Shown: positions 26,790 through 36,276 of the stretch, in pieces
Layout of the letters: each line of letters opens with the position of its first letter
Numbering within the stretch: the stretch's first letter is position 1
NCBI GenBank assembly: GCA_902528375.1
Contig: CABZSS010000001.1
Span: 113,946-177,945 of the forward strand
Reading direction: 5' to 3'
DNA: 64,000 nucleotides
DNA from: an uncultured Pelagibacteraceae bacterium
Lineage (GTDB): Bacteria > Pseudomonadota > Alphaproteobacteria > Pelagibacterales > Pelagibacteraceae
The notes under the pieces: model-generated
Database searches by the model: none
Told to the model about the DNA's origin: nothing
Seen by the model: the letters and a program-made list of their open reading frames with translations, nothing else
Translations under genes and position numbers: made by a program

Positions 26790-27778
26790 TTACCTTGTGT
26801 GGACGCTTTAGAATACTCAGTTGCTCTTCCTTCAAAGAAGTTCATGTGCTCAACAGCATTCAACATAGTATCAAGCCAAGTAAGTGGATTTTTTTGCACA
26901 TCATAAATCGGCTCGAGACCTAACTGAACTAATCTTCTATTTCCTATAAACCTAATATAATCTTTAACTTCTTTTGCAGTTAACCCTTCCATAGGCCCCA
27001 TCTCGAAAGCTAAATCAATAAATGCATCTTCGTGTTCAATTATAGTTCTGCATGCATCATATAATTCTTTTTTAAGTTTTGGTGTCCAAATCTCAGGGTT
27101 TTCTTTTATAAACTCTTTGAAAATTCTGATCATTGAATTACAGTGAAGAGTCTCATCTCTTACGGACCAAGTAACTATCTGCCCCATACCTTTAAGTTTA
27201 TTGTGTCTTGGAAAGTTTAACAAAATTGCGAAACTTGCAAATAATTGTAGTCCTTCTGTAAAAGCACTAAACACAGCAACTGTCTTAGCAATGTCTTCTT
27301 TTGAATTTACATTGAAACCTTGCATGTAATCGTACTTATCTTTCATTTCTTTATACTTCATAAAAGCTGAATATTCTGACTCAGGCATACCAATTGTATC
27401 TAACAAATGTGAGTAAGCAGCTACGTGAACTGTTTCCATGGCAGCAAAAGCTGTCATCATCATTAAAACTTCTGTTGGTTTAAATACTGATGTGTAGTGT
27501 CTTAAATAACAGTTGTTAACTTCAACATCTGCTTGAGTAAAAAATCTAAAGATTTGTGTTACTAAATTTTTCTCTGGTCCAGATAAATTTTTCTGCCAGT
27601 CTCTAACATCGTCTCCTAGTGGCACTTCTTCTGGTAACCAATGTATTCGTTGTTGGGTTAACCACGCATCATAACACCACGGATATCTGAATGGTTTATA
27701 AACAGGATTTTCTACTAATAACCCCATTTTTTTTGGTTGAATAATTTTTCCTTTTTCCTCTTTTTTTACTACTGACAT
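26768..27778 (-). CDS. nrdB: Ribonucleotide reductase class I small subunit (R2)
   Basis: Holds the diiron-tyrosyl radical cofactor that starts deoxyribonucleotide formation. At 336 residues, the E-x-x-H plus Tyr element ETVHVAAYSH aligns the radical Tyr with E. coli Tyr122, and the second metal motif DETLHCNS (E and H) is present. The ATG at 27778 overlaps nrdA by ten bases; a GTG at 27787 is also open. The C-terminal tail, which docks on NrdA, is short and ends in WVEAFS. Confidence 0.95.
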   Translation of the reverse strand: MSVVKKEEKGKIIQPKKMGLLVENPVYKPFRYPWCYDAWLTQQRIHWLPEEVPLGDDVRDWQKNLSGPEKNLVTQIFRFFTQADVEVNNCYLRHYTSVFKPTEVLMMMTAFAAMETVHVAAYSHLLDTIGMPESEYSAFMKYKEMKDKYDYMQGFNVNSKEDIAKTVAVFSAFTEGLQLFASFAILLNFPRHNKLKGMGQIVTWSVRDETLHCNSMIRIFKEFIKENPEIWTPKLKKELYDACRTIIEHEDAFIDLAFEMGPMEGLTAKEVKDYIRFIGNRRLVQLGLEPIYDVQKNPLTWLDTMLNAVEHMNFFEGRATEYSKASTQGNWVEAFS

Positions 27779-29706
27779 GATAGACACTCCTCGTATTTGT
27801 TTTCGTCATTTTCTTGTTGTTTTGATTTGTATACATTTGCAGTAACGTCAGTCGATTTTGCATCGTTAACATTTTCTGCTCTTTGTATTGATTTAGACCT
27901 GCAATAATAAAGGCTCTTCAATCCTTTTTTCCAAGCTTGGAAATGGATTTGATGAAGATCTCTTTTGTGAACGTCAGCAGGTAAAAATAAGTTTATAGAT
28001 TGTGCCTGTGAAATATTTGGGGTTCTGTCTGCGCTTAAATCGACAAGCCATCTTTGATCTAATTCAAAAGCTGTTTTAAAAACATCTTTTTCTTCTTGAG
28101 TTAAAAAATCTAAATGTGATACAGAGCCTTGGTTAGTTGTGATTGTTGACCAAGTTTCATCTGTATCTTTACCGTGTTTTTCTAATAATTTTCTTAAATA
28201 CTTATTCCTAACATTGAAAGACCCTGAAAGAGTTTTGTGGGTATAACTATTTGCTGCAATTGGCTCAACTCCAGGAGAAGTTCCACCGCAAATAATAGAA
28301 ATTGAAGCAGTAGGAGCGATTGCAGTTTTATTTGAAAATCTTTCTTTAAAACCATATTCAGCTGCATCAGGACATGCTCCTCTTTCTTCAGCTAAATCTT
28401 TTGATGATTTATCGACTTTCTTTTGAATATTTTCAAAAATCTTTTTGTTCCAAACTTTGCTCATTACTGACTCTAGAGGTATCATTTTTTTCTGATAGTA
28501 CGAGTGAAGCCCCATAACTCCTAAGCCAACACTTCGTTCTTTTGCGGCTGAATATGTTGCATCACTAAATTCTTCCGGTGCATTGTTAATAAAGTCAGTT
28601 AAGACATTATCTAAAAATCTCATCACATCATCTATAAAACTTTCATCATCTTTCCATTCATCGTATTTTTCGATATTTAATGAAGATAAACAACAAACAG
28701 CAGTTCTGTCTCTACCCTCTTTATCAATGCCTGTTGGAAGAGTAATCTCACTACACAAATTAGATGTCTTAACTGTTAAGCCAGCTAACTTATGATGTTG
28801 AGGTATTTGTCTATTAACTGTATCAATAAAAATAATATATGGCTCACCAGTTTCAACCCTTGCAGTTAAGAGTCTTATCCATAAATTTCTAGCTGAAACA
28901 GTTGATTGTACCGCCCCATTTTTTGGACTCTTAAGTGCCCATTGTTCATCAAGTTCAACTGCTCTCATGAAAGCATCTGAAACAAGTACACCATGATGCA
29001 GGTTAAGAGCTTTTCTATTTGGGTCTCCGCCTGTAGGTCTTCTCATTTCAATAAATTCTTCAATCTCTGGATGGTCAATAGGTAAATAGCAAGCAGCAGA
29101 TCCTCTTCTTAACGAACCTTGACTTATTGCCATTGTTAAAGAGTCCATAACTTTTATAAAAGGAATTATTCCAGAAGTTTTTCCAACTCTTCCAATTTTT
29201 TCACCAATAGATCTTAGATTGCCCCAGTAACTTCCAATACCACCACCTCTTGCAGCTAACCAAACATTTTCACTCCAAAGACCTAAGATACCATTTAAAC
29301 TATCACTTGCTTCATTTAGAAAACATGAAATTGGCAGGCCTCTTGTAGTTCCTCCATTAGACAGCACTGGAGTTGCGGGCATGAACCATAGATTGCTGAT
29401 ATAATTATATAATCTTTGTGCATGGAGGTTATCGTCAGCATAATGACTTGCTACTCTTGCAAACAAGTCTTGGAAAGATTCATTCTCCCCTAAATATCTG
29501 TCGCTAAGTGTTGCTTTCCCGAAATCTGTTAGATTTGAATCTCTGCTTCTATCAATCTTTATTGTGATACCTCTAGAGTTTTGAAATAGCTCTGTGTTGT
29601 TGTTGAGCGAGAATAAATCTGGACCTTTAGACTTATTCCTCTGATCAACCTGAGGTTTAAATTCATAGACAGCTTTCTTTATTGCCTGAGACAAAACTTT
29701 GTTCAT
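27769..29706 (-). CDS. nrdA: Ribonucleotide reductase class I large subunit (R1)
   Basis: Reduces NDPs to dNDPs. The barrel starts about residue 100. PISCFLNEASDSLNGI carries the first redox Cys, NLCSEI the radical Cys with Asn and Glu, AVCCLSSLN the second redox Cys, and ECLSC at the C-terminus is the regenerating pair. The 645-residue length is short: I see no N-terminal ATP-cone, so overall activity control by dATP is probably missing. It has a good ribosome-binding site (AAAGGGAG) before its ATG, and the region upstream has two NrdR-box-like sites. Confidence 0.95.
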   Translation of the reverse strand: MNKVLSQAIKKAVYEFKPQVDQRNKSKGPDLFSLNNNTELFQNSRGITIKIDRSRDSNLTDFGKATLSDRYLGENESFQDLFARVASHYADDNLHAQRLYNYISNLWFMPATPVLSNGGTTRGLPISCFLNEASDSLNGILGLWSENVWLAARGGGIGSYWGNLRSIGEKIGRVGKTSGIIPFIKVMDSLTMAISQGSLRRGSAACYLPIDHPEIEEFIEMRRPTGGDPNRKALNLHHGVLVSDAFMRAVELDEQWALKSPKNGAVQSTVSARNLWIRLLTARVETGEPYIIFIDTVNRQIPQHHKLAGLTVKTSNLCSEITLPTGIDKEGRDRTAVCCLSSLNIEKYDEWKDDESFIDDVMRFLDNVLTDFINNAPEEFSDATYSAAKERSVGLGVMGLHSYYQKKMIPLESVMSKVWNKKIFENIQKKVDKSSKDLAEERGACPDAAEYGFKERFSNKTAIAPTASISIICGGTSPGVEPIAANSYTHKTLSGSFNVRNKYLRKLLEKHGKDTDETWSTITTNQGSVSHLDFLTQEEKDVFKTAFELDQRWLVDLSADRTPNISQAQSINLFLPADVHKRDLHQIHFQAWKKGLKSLYYCRSKSIQRAENVNDAKSTDVTANVYKSKQQENDENKYEECLSCQ

Positions 29707-29740
29707 TATACTCCCTTTTTAATACTATTTATTAATAAAA

Positions 29741-29787
29741 CAACTATATGTTGTGTGTAGATTTCTTAAGTACACTATATAAATCAA
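29741..29787 (-). promoter_or_regulatory. Probable NrdR operator: two NrdR-box-like sites in front of nrdA
   Basis: Compared with the NrdR consensus ACACWATATATWGTGT, the site at 29741-29756 (CAACTATATGTTGTGT) agrees at 13 of 16 positions and the site at 29772-29787 (ACACTATATAAATCAA) at 11 of 16, with the latter's mismatches in its right half. The two start points are 31 bases apart, close to three DNA turns, which is the known spacing of paired NrdR boxes. They lie 35-81 bases before the nrdA start, where binding would block transcription. The nrdR gene is not in this window. Confidence 0.72.
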
Positions 29788-29861
29788 AAATCAACAGAAC
29801 ATTTATAGAACATATAAAAAATAGTTCAATAAAAAAATCAAATAAATATACATATATCAAC

Positions 29862-31307
29862 ATGGAAGTGGAAAAAAAAATCGACCCCTTAGGATTTAGA
29901 GAATATGACGCTAGGTGGTTATACCCAAAAAGCATCAACTCGAAAGGAATCGAGGCAGTAGGAAAAGGATTCGGAACTCAAGTAATTAACTCATCAAAAA
30001 ATCCTATTGTGATTGTTGGGAATGACTACAGATCTTATAGCGAAGAAGTTAAAAATAATTTTATAAAAGGACTTTTATCAACTGGCTGTAATGTAAAAGA
30101 TATCGGTTTATGTTTATCACCCACAGTTTATTTTTCTCAGTTTAAGATTAAATCTAATGCTGTTGCAATGATAACAGCGAGCCACAATGAAAATGGTTGG
30201 ACAGGAATAAAGATGGGAATTGAAAAAGGTTTAACTCATTGCAAAGAAGAAATGTCAGAACTTAAATCAATAGTAATGAATGAATTATTTAAACAAGGTT
30301 CAGGTAAATATGAAAAAGTAAAAGATTTTAATAAAGTATATATTGATGAACTATCAAAAAATAAAATTAAGAAAAAATTAAAAGTTGTGGCTGCTTGTGG
30401 TAATGGCACTGCTGGAATATTCGCACCTGAAATTCTTAGGAATATTGGGTGTGAAGTAATAGAGCTTGATTGTAACTTAGACTATAGTTTTCCTAGATAT
30501 AACCCAAATCCAGAAGATATGAAAATGTTACATGAAATTTCAAAATGTGTAAAAGAAAACAATGCAGACGCGGGTTTTGGGTTTGATGGAGATGGAGATA
30601 GAGTTGGAGTTATAGATAATAAAGGAAATGAAATATTTGCAGATAAAATCGGTTTGTTAATTGCTAGAAATATTTCAGAGTTACATCCTAATAATAAATT
30701 TATTGTGGATGTAAAATCTACAGGATTATTTAGTAAAGATGAAATTTTAAAAAAGAATAATTGTAAAACTCTGTATTGGAAAACAGGACATTCATATATT
30801 AAAAGAAAAGTAAAAGAAGATAATGCTATTGCTGGCTTTGAAAAAAGTGGCCACTTTTTTTTTAATAAACCCTTAGGATTTGGCTTTGACGATGGAATTA
30901 ATTCAGCAATACAAATTTGTCATTTAATTGATAATCAAAATCAAAAATTGGATGTTTTAATTAGTGATCTGCCAAAAACTTTTCAAAGCCCAACTATGGG
31001 ACCATTTTGTAAAGATGAAGAAAAATATAAAGTAATAGATGAAATTATCTCTAATATAAAAAAACTTCAGATCGAAAAACAAAAAATATGTAATCAAGAA
31101 ATAACTGATATACTTACTGTCAATGGTGTGAGATTTACCCTGACTGACGGATCTTGGGGTCTTATAAGAGCATCTTCAAACAAACCATCACTTGTTGTTG
31201 TTACAGAGAGTCCGATATCAGATAAAATTAAAACTGATATCTTTAGATTTATCGATGATCTACTTCAAAAAACTGGAAAGATAGGTCAATACGATCAAAA
31301 GATATAG
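29862..31307 (+). CDS. Phosphomannomutase / phosphoglucomutase
   Basis: Interconverts hexose 1- and 6-phosphates for sugar-nucleotide synthesis. The alpha-D-phosphohexomutase signatures are present: the phosphoserine loop TASHNENGWTG near residue 104, the metal loop DGDGDR at about 242-247, the sugar loop GFEKSGHFFF and a C-terminal phosphate loop (IRASSNKPSL). An upstream in-frame start at 29748 lies inside the nrdA promoter; the ATG at 29862 gives the usual 481 residues. The N-terminal FREYDARWLYP is of the AlgC/ManB type. It could feed the dTDP-sugar genes at 53.6 kb by making glucose-1-phosphate; that is inference. Confidence 0.9.
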   Translation: MEVEKKIDPLGFREYDARWLYPKSINSKGIEAVGKGFGTQVINSSKNPIVIVGNDYRSYSEEVKNNFIKGLLSTGCNVKDIGLCLSPTVYFSQFKIKSNAVAMITASHNENGWTGIKMGIEKGLTHCKEEMSELKSIVMNELFKQGSGKYEKVKDFNKVYIDELSKNKIKKKLKVVAACGNGTAGIFAPEILRNIGCEVIELDCNLDYSFPRYNPNPEDMKMLHEISKCVKENNADAGFGFDGDGDRVGVIDNKGNEIFADKIGLLIARNISELHPNNKFIVDVKSTGLFSKDEILKKNNCKTLYWKTGHSYIKRKVKEDNAIAGFEKSGHFFFNKPLGFGFDDGINSAIQICHLIDNQNQKLDVLISDLPKTFQSPTMGPFCKDEEKYKVIDEIISNIKKLQIEKQKICNQEITDILTVNGVRFTLTDGSWGLIRASSNKPSLVVVTESPISDKIKTDIFRFIDDLLQKTGKIGQYDQKI

Positions 31308-31309
31308 TT

Positions 31310-31711
31310 TTAAACTTTATTTCCTTTAATCAAAAAATAAAAGCCACCAATAAAAAGAAAAATTTGCTCACTAGTAAATAATTTTTGGGTGATAAACCAA
31401 TCTGGGTGAGCAATTATAAATATATTTGTCATGAGTATTACAATTACAAGTCCCGCAAATCTTGTAAGCGTATCTCCTATTGGGTTTTTTAAAAAACCAC
31501 TAACAATTAAAATTATTCCAGATAAAAGTTCACTTAATGCAACAAATGAAGCAAGTGCTGGAGACAAACCAAAATATTCAACTAAACCTGCAGGTGGCAA
31601 AGGAAATTTAGCATAACCATGAATGATAAAAGCTATTCCAATACCAAATCTTAATAAAAGAGAAGCCAGAGCTTCAAAGTTTAGTAAAAAGTTTTTTAAT
31701 TTAGAAACCAT
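31310..31711 (-). CDS. DoxX family membrane protein
   Basis: A 133-residue inner membrane protein with four helices. LLLRFGIGIAFIIHGYAKF in the first helix and ALSELLSGIILIVSGFL in the second are the DoxX pattern. Family members have been tied to thiosulfate:quinone oxidoreductase or to redox protection, but most are uncharacterised. It converges on the phosphohexomutase with two bases between stops. The 58-base gap to the TauE gene may allow cotranscription with that operon. Confidence 0.85.
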   Translation of the reverse strand: MVSKLKNFLLNFEALASLLLRFGIGIAFIIHGYAKFPLPPAGLVEYFGLSPALASFVALSELLSGIILIVSGFLKNPIGDTLTRFAGLVIVILMTNIFIIAHPDWFITQKLFTSEQIFLFIGGFYFLIKGNKV

Positions 31712-31769
31712 TAATTAAAATTTAAATAATTTATATTTAAGTTCAAGATAAGTTTTTGAATTATCACCA

Positions 31770-32600
31770 TTAAATATTAAAATATCTGTAAATAAATATT
31801 GTAGCAACTACATATAAAAAAATTCCAAAAAGAACTTGAACTTTTGCCCTCTCAAGTTTATGCACTGTATTAGCCCCTATTCTGGCCATAAATGTTGTAA
31901 TAGGGACAAATATTATAAAGGCTGGAATATTTACAAAACCAATGCTGAGGGGAATATCAACATTCTTAAATAATCCTGACAAGAAAAAACCAATTGCACC
32001 AAACAACGAAATTATAAATCCAATGGCTGCAGCACTCCCTATTGCTCTATTTATCGAGTAGCCAAAGTATCTTAAAACAGGGACATTAATCATTGCTCCA
32101 GTAATACCCATTGGAGCTGAAATTAAGCCAGAGATAAATCCAAATGAAAGACGAGGCAGCAAATTAAATGAAGGATAAACTTTTTTATTTTTGTTTTTTG
32201 CAAGGAGTAGATAAGCGCCTAAAAAATAGACCATGATTGAAAAAAAAAGAACCAATGATTTAGTATTCATCATAGAAGCAATTATGGTCCCTGTTACTAC
32301 GCCAAAAACAACAAATGTTCCAAAAGTTTTTAATATACTTAAATCAACAGCTCCATGTTTTCTGTGAGTTAATACTGATGAAAATGAAGTTAATATTGTT
32401 ATTGTAAATGCAGTCCCAACTGTCAGATGCATTAGATAATCTTTATCTATTCCAAAAGTTTCAAAAATAAAGAAAAGGAATGGCACGGAAATTAATCCAC
32501 CGCCAATACCAAATAGTCCTGCAAAAAAACCAACGGGAATAGCTGCAGCAACCATTAATAAAATGAAAAATATATATTCGTTGAAAATAACCTGGTCCAC
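31770..32600 (-). CDS. Sulfite exporter TauE/SafE family protein (copy 2)
   Basis: A 276-residue transporter with about eight membrane helices. It has the family's two repeated motifs: GLFGIGGGLISVPFL near residue 28 and, in the second half, SAPMGITGAMINVPVL. The TauE/SafE family moves organosulfur compounds or small anions such as sulfoacetate and sulfite; the substrate cannot be told here. It follows a paralogue (32610-33446) after nine bases and is the last gene of the operon that starts at dctP. Confidence 0.88.
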   Translation of the reverse strand: MDQVIFNEYIFFILLMVAAAIPVGFFAGLFGIGGGLISVPFLFFIFETFGIDKDYLMHLTVGTAFTITILTSFSSVLTHRKHGAVDLSILKTFGTFVVFGVVTGTIIASMMNTKSLVLFFSIMVYFLGAYLLLAKNKNKKVYPSFNLLPRLSFGFISGLISAPMGITGAMINVPVLRYFGYSINRAIGSAAAIGFIISLFGAIGFFLSGLFKNVDIPLSIGFVNIPAFIIFVPITTFMARIGANTVHKLERAKVQVLFGIFLYVVATIFIYRYFNI

Positions 32601-32609
32601 AATTTAAAT

Positions 32610-33446
32610 TTAATTTATACTTAGATATTCTAAAAATGATCTAATTGATACCAAAATTAAAAAAGTTCCAAATATTTTGCTTAGTATTTTTTTGTCTATT
32701 TTGTAGACTGCTTTTGCACCTAACCTGGCCATTATCATAGTAACTGGCACAAACACAATGAAGCCGAGTAAATTTATGTACCCTAAACTGAACGGTGTGT
32801 TAACGTTATCAATAATTTTTCCACCAGTGATCATTGTAATTGTTCCAGTGACAGCAATAAGGAAACCTACTGCTGCAGCTGTTCCAATTGATTTCCTAAT
32901 ATCGTAACCAAATGTTCTCATGAAAGGAACCATCAATGATCCGCCCCCAATCCCTAAGGGAATGGAAATAAATCCAATTAAGATACCAGAAATATTTTTA
33001 ATTAAGTTTGATATTTGTTTTGGGTTATCAACTAATTTTTCTCTCAAAAAAATGAAAAAAAGCCCGACCATAAATGCGAATATAGAAAAAAATAATACAA
33101 GTGCGGGAGTTTTCAAATTAACTGCTAAGAAAGTTCCAAAAAAAACTCCTATCAAAATAAAAATTCCAAAAGATTTTACCATTTTAAAATCTACCGCATC
33201 ATGTTCTCTATGTGTTAAAGTAGATATAATTGAGGTTGGAATTATTATTGCTAAAGATGTACCAACAGCTAAATGCATTCTTGTTACAATATCAAAATTT
33301 AAAACTGTAAATGCGTAATAAAGAGCGGGAACCATAATTATGCCCCCACCCACTCCAAGTAAACCAGCCATAAATCCTGCGACTGCCGCAGCAATAGCTA
33401 AGACAGTTAAAAGATAAAAAATTTCATTGATATTTAAATTTTCCAT
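32610..33446 (-). CDS. Sulfite exporter TauE/SafE family protein (copy 1)
   Basis: A 278-residue polytopic protein with the motif GLLGVGGGIIMVPALYYAF near residue 30 and its second-half equivalent SIPLGIGGGSLMVPFMRTFGYD. It shares helix order and many residues with the following gene, for example STLTHREHDAVD against SVLTHRKHGAVD, so the two arose by tandem duplication and may work as a pair. Its ATG overlaps the dusA stop as TAATG. Confidence 0.88.
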   Translation of the reverse strand: MENLNINEIFYLLTVLAIAAAVAGFMAGLLGVGGGIIMVPALYYAFTVLNFDIVTRMHLAVGTSLAIIIPTSIISTLTHREHDAVDFKMVKSFGIFILIGVFFGTFLAVNLKTPALVLFFSIFAFMVGLFFIFLREKLVDNPKQISNLIKNISGILIGFISIPLGIGGGSLMVPFMRTFGYDIRKSIGTAAAVGFLIAVTGTITMITGGKIIDNVNTPFSLGYINLLGFIVFVPVTMIMARLGAKAVYKIDKKILSKIFGTFLILVSIRSFLEYLSIN

Positions 33447-34453
33447 TAGGAATTTAATTGATTTGCTTTCTCATTATTTTGCACAATTGTCATTATGTGT
33501 TTTGCTTTTTGAAAATCTGAATCTCTGGCCATCATATTGTCACTTAAATATCTTTTCCAATCTTTAGAGCCAGGTTGGCCGTGGTATAACCCAACTGTAT
33601 GTCTCATAATATGATTTACTTTTGTACCAAGCTTCACCTCTTCTTCTAAATAATTAATAATCTGTTTTGCTATTTGTTCTCTTGATGGTACTTCATTTGT
33701 ATTAAATATTTCTTTTTCAATATCGGTTAAAAAGTAAGGATTTTGATAAATTGCTCTTCCAATCATCACACCATCGCAGTGTTCTAAATGTTTTTTAATT
33801 TCTTCAGTTTGTGAAACTCCACCATTAATTATTATCTCAAGCTCTGGATTTACTTTCTTAATTTCATAAACCATTTTGTAATTAAGTTTTGGTATATTTA
33901 AATTTTGCTTAGGAGTAAGACCTTTTAATAAAGCTTTTCTTGCATGTAAAATGACAGTTTTACATCCAGATTGTTTAATTTTGTTAATAAAACTATTTAA
34001 ATATTCAAAGTCCTCAATTTCATCCACTCCTATCCTGGTTTTGGCTGTAACAGGTATTTTACATGAATTGACCATGTAATTGATGCATTCTGCAACTAAA
34101 TCAGGTTCTTTCAACAAACACGCTCCGAATGAATTCTTTTGTACTTTTTTACTCGGACAACCTAAATTAATATTTATTTCATCATAACCATATTGTTCGG
34201 CTAATTTAGCCACCTCTGCTAGTTCATTTTTGTCTGAGCCTCCTACTTGAAGAGCAACAGGTTTTTCTTCCTCTCTAAAACCAAGTATTCTTTTTCTATC
34301 CCCATGAATTGCTGATTTCGTTGCAACCATCTCTGAGTACAACATTACATTTTTACTTATAAGCCTTAAGAAATATCTGTCATGTCTATCAGTGCAGTCC
34401 ATCATTGGTGCAACAGATATTTTTCTATTGATTTTTTTGTTATTAAAATCCAA
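33446..34453 (-). CDS. dusA: tRNA-dihydrouridine synthase A
   Basis: FMN-dependent reduction of uridine in the tRNA D-loop. The N-terminal APMMDCTDRHDRYFLR, ALQVGGSD, the active-site loop INLGCPSKKVQKNSFGACLL with the catalytic Cys near residue 105, and VTAKTRIG are DusA features; MDCTDRH favours DusA over DusB/C. The 335-residue length is normal. The TTG start overlaps dctM by 11 bases, so this RNA-modification gene is embedded in a transport operon. Confidence 0.93.
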   Translation of the reverse strand: MDFNNKKINRKISVAPMMDCTDRHDRYFLRLISKNVMLYSEMVATKSAIHGDRKRILGFREEEKPVALQVGGSDKNELAEVAKLAEQYGYDEININLGCPSKKVQKNSFGACLLKEPDLVAECINYMVNSCKIPVTAKTRIGVDEIEDFEYLNSFINKIKQSGCKTVILHARKALLKGLTPKQNLNIPKLNYKMVYEIKKVNPELEIIINGGVSQTEEIKKHLEHCDGVMIGRAIYQNPYFLTDIEKEIFNTNEVPSREQIAKQIINYLEEEVKLGTKVNHIMRHTVGLYHGQPGSKDWKRYLSDNMMARDSDFQKAKHIMTIVQNNEKANQLNS

Positions 34454-35774
34454 TTGGTTTACCCATTAATTTGTCAGGTAACCAAGTTACTATTTCTGGG
34501 AAAATACACAATATTATAATACAAATAACCATCATTGCCATAAAAGGAACTGAGCCTTTTAATATTTCAGAAAGACTTACATCGGGAGTAATTCCTTTAA
34601 TAATATATAAGTTTAATCCTACGGGCGGTGTGATTAATCCTATCTCCATATTAATTGTAAAGACAATTGCGAACCAATAAGGATCGAAGCCAAACTGAGT
34701 AATTATCGGCAAAAGTATTGCAGAGGTCATAACTATAACTGCAACAGGTGGTAAAAAGAACCCAGCGATTAACAAGAATATATTTATATAGAAAAACAAG
34801 ACCCATTTATTTAATCCCATTTCTACAATTGTTTGAGCAATTGATTGTGTTACGTAAAGAGTAGATAAGCTAAATGCAAATATATAAGAACCTGCAATGA
34901 TAAACATTATCATCACACTTTCTTTCATAGATACTTTTACGATGTCCCATATTTTTTTGGGTTGATAAATTCTATAAACAATTGCAATCATGACAAATAC
35001 AAGAAATGCACCTACGCCAGATGCCTCAGAAGGCGTTGCTACTCCACCGTATAAAACATATAAAACTCCGACAACAATAAGTAAAAATGGCATTACTCTA
35101 GGAATAACCTCTAATTTTTCTTTTAGTGTTGGTGGTGTTCTATTTCTTAAAATTTCTGCAGATTTTTTGTCAATAAAATAAGAATAGATGTAAGCCCATA
35201 ACATAAATAATCCTGCTAAAAGTAATCCTGGAATAACACCACATAAAAATAATCTTCCGATTGAAGTACCAGTTGCTAATCCATAAACAATTAAAACAAT
35301 GCTGGGTGGTATTAGGACACCTAGAGTTCCGCCTGCTGCTATACATCCAGTTGCTAATCTAGCTGAATAACCTCTTTTTCTCATTTCTGGAATACCCATT
35401 GTTCCTATTGCAGCACATGTCGCAGGACTTGATCCACTCAAGGCTGCGAAGATAGAACAAGCTCCAATATTAGAAACAACAAGACCGCCAGGCAATCTCC
35501 ATAGCCACCTGTCTAAGCCTGTATACAAATCTTTTCCAGCTGGTGAATTTGCAACTGCCATTCCCATCAAAATAAACATTGGTATAGACAATAAAACAAA
35601 TGAATTTAAACCTGCATAAAATGTTTCTGCAAAAACATTTAAAATTGAAAAACCTTCAGCGATAACCAAAAAAACTACTGAAATAAAACACAAACCGAAT
35701 GCTATTGGTATACCTGAAAATAGCATCACAACGGTTGCTACTCCAACTACAAGTCCTAATAACAAAGGATCCAT
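34443..35774 (-). CDS. dctM: TRAP transporter large permease DctM
   Basis: A 443-residue integral membrane protein with about 12 helices, the Na+-driven ion-translocating subunit of a tripartite ATP-independent periplasmic transporter. It shows the DctM blocks GIPIAFGLCF at the N-terminus, SIPMFILMGMAVANSP, GSSPATCAAIG and TPPVGLNLYIIKGI. It works with DctQ (overlapping by one base) and the binding protein encoded upstream. Confidence 0.95.
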   Translation of the reverse strand: MDPLLLGLVVGVATVVMLFSGIPIAFGLCFISVVFLVIAEGFSILNVFAETFYAGLNSFVLLSIPMFILMGMAVANSPAGKDLYTGLDRWLWRLPGGLVVSNIGACSIFAALSGSSPATCAAIGTMGIPEMRKRGYSARLATGCIAAGGTLGVLIPPSIVLIVYGLATGTSIGRLFLCGVIPGLLLAGLFMLWAYIYSYFIDKKSAEILRNRTPPTLKEKLEVIPRVMPFLLIVVGVLYVLYGGVATPSEASGVGAFLVFVMIAIVYRIYQPKKIWDIVKVSMKESVMIMFIIAGSYIFAFSLSTLYVTQSIAQTIVEMGLNKWVLFFYINIFLLIAGFFLPPVAVIVMTSAILLPIITQFGFDPYWFAIVFTINMEIGLITPPVGLNLYIIKGITPDVSLSEILKGSVPFMAMMVICIIILCIFPEIVTWLPDKLMGKPIGF

Positions 35775-36271
35775 TACTCAAACTCCTTTAATTTTCTTAT
35801 ATGTAAAATTAATTCTGATATGTATGACATTGTCATAAGTATTGCGCCTATAAGCATTGATGAGTATGGTATCCAAAGTGGAGGACCCCATACTGTTCCG
35901 GTATTGTAATTTTTTATAAATGCTTCGTAAGTAATTTCATAACTTACATAAAATAAAATTAGAAAAAAAATTAAACAAAGACTGTCAGTGAAAATTTTAA
36001 GTTTAGTGACATTCTTTTCGCTTAAAAAAGTATAAAGATACTCCATATTAACGTGACCTTTTTCACTTAAAACATAGGCAGCGCCTATAAATGTAGAGGC
36101 CACTAATAACATGGTAACAAGCTCTGTTTGCCATGTAATAGCGTTCTTGAATAAGTATCTCTCGAAAACTAATTCTGTAATGATAACGATAGAGAGAAAA
36201 AGACAGCCAGCTGCAAAAATTCCGCAAGCTTTTGCCAACCAGTTTGTCAATTTAATAAATTTATCAGTCAT
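35774..36271 (-). CDS. dctQ: TRAP transporter small permease DctQ
   Basis: A 165-residue protein with four hydrophobic helices and the DctQ pattern (ITWQTELVTMLLVASTFIGAA with EKGHVNMEYL). It is the small membrane subunit that pairs with DctM. Its ATG lies only five bases after the foot of the strong hairpin at 36277-36302. The only Shine-Dalgarno-like sequence, AGGGG, is inside the 3' arm of that stem, so its translation is probably restrained relative to dctP. Confidence 0.92.
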   Translation of the reverse strand: MTDKFIKLTNWLAKACGIFAAGCLFLSIVIITELVFERYLFKNAITWQTELVTMLLVASTFIGAAYVLSEKGHVNMEYLYTFLSEKNVTKLKIFTDSLCLIFFLILFYVSYEITYEAFIKNYNTGTVWGPPLWIPYSSMLIGAILMTMSYISELILHIRKLKEFE

Positions 36272-36276
36272 GAAAA

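Noticed and set aside
29748..29861. N-terminal extension of the phosphohexomutase
   Set aside because: The extra 38 codons lie in the nrdA promoter with the NrdR-like sites and have no family match; ATG 29862 gives the usual length.
32920..33318. 132-codon open frame opposite a TauE/SafE gene
   Set aside because: Its translation is the antisense image of membrane helices and has no known fold.
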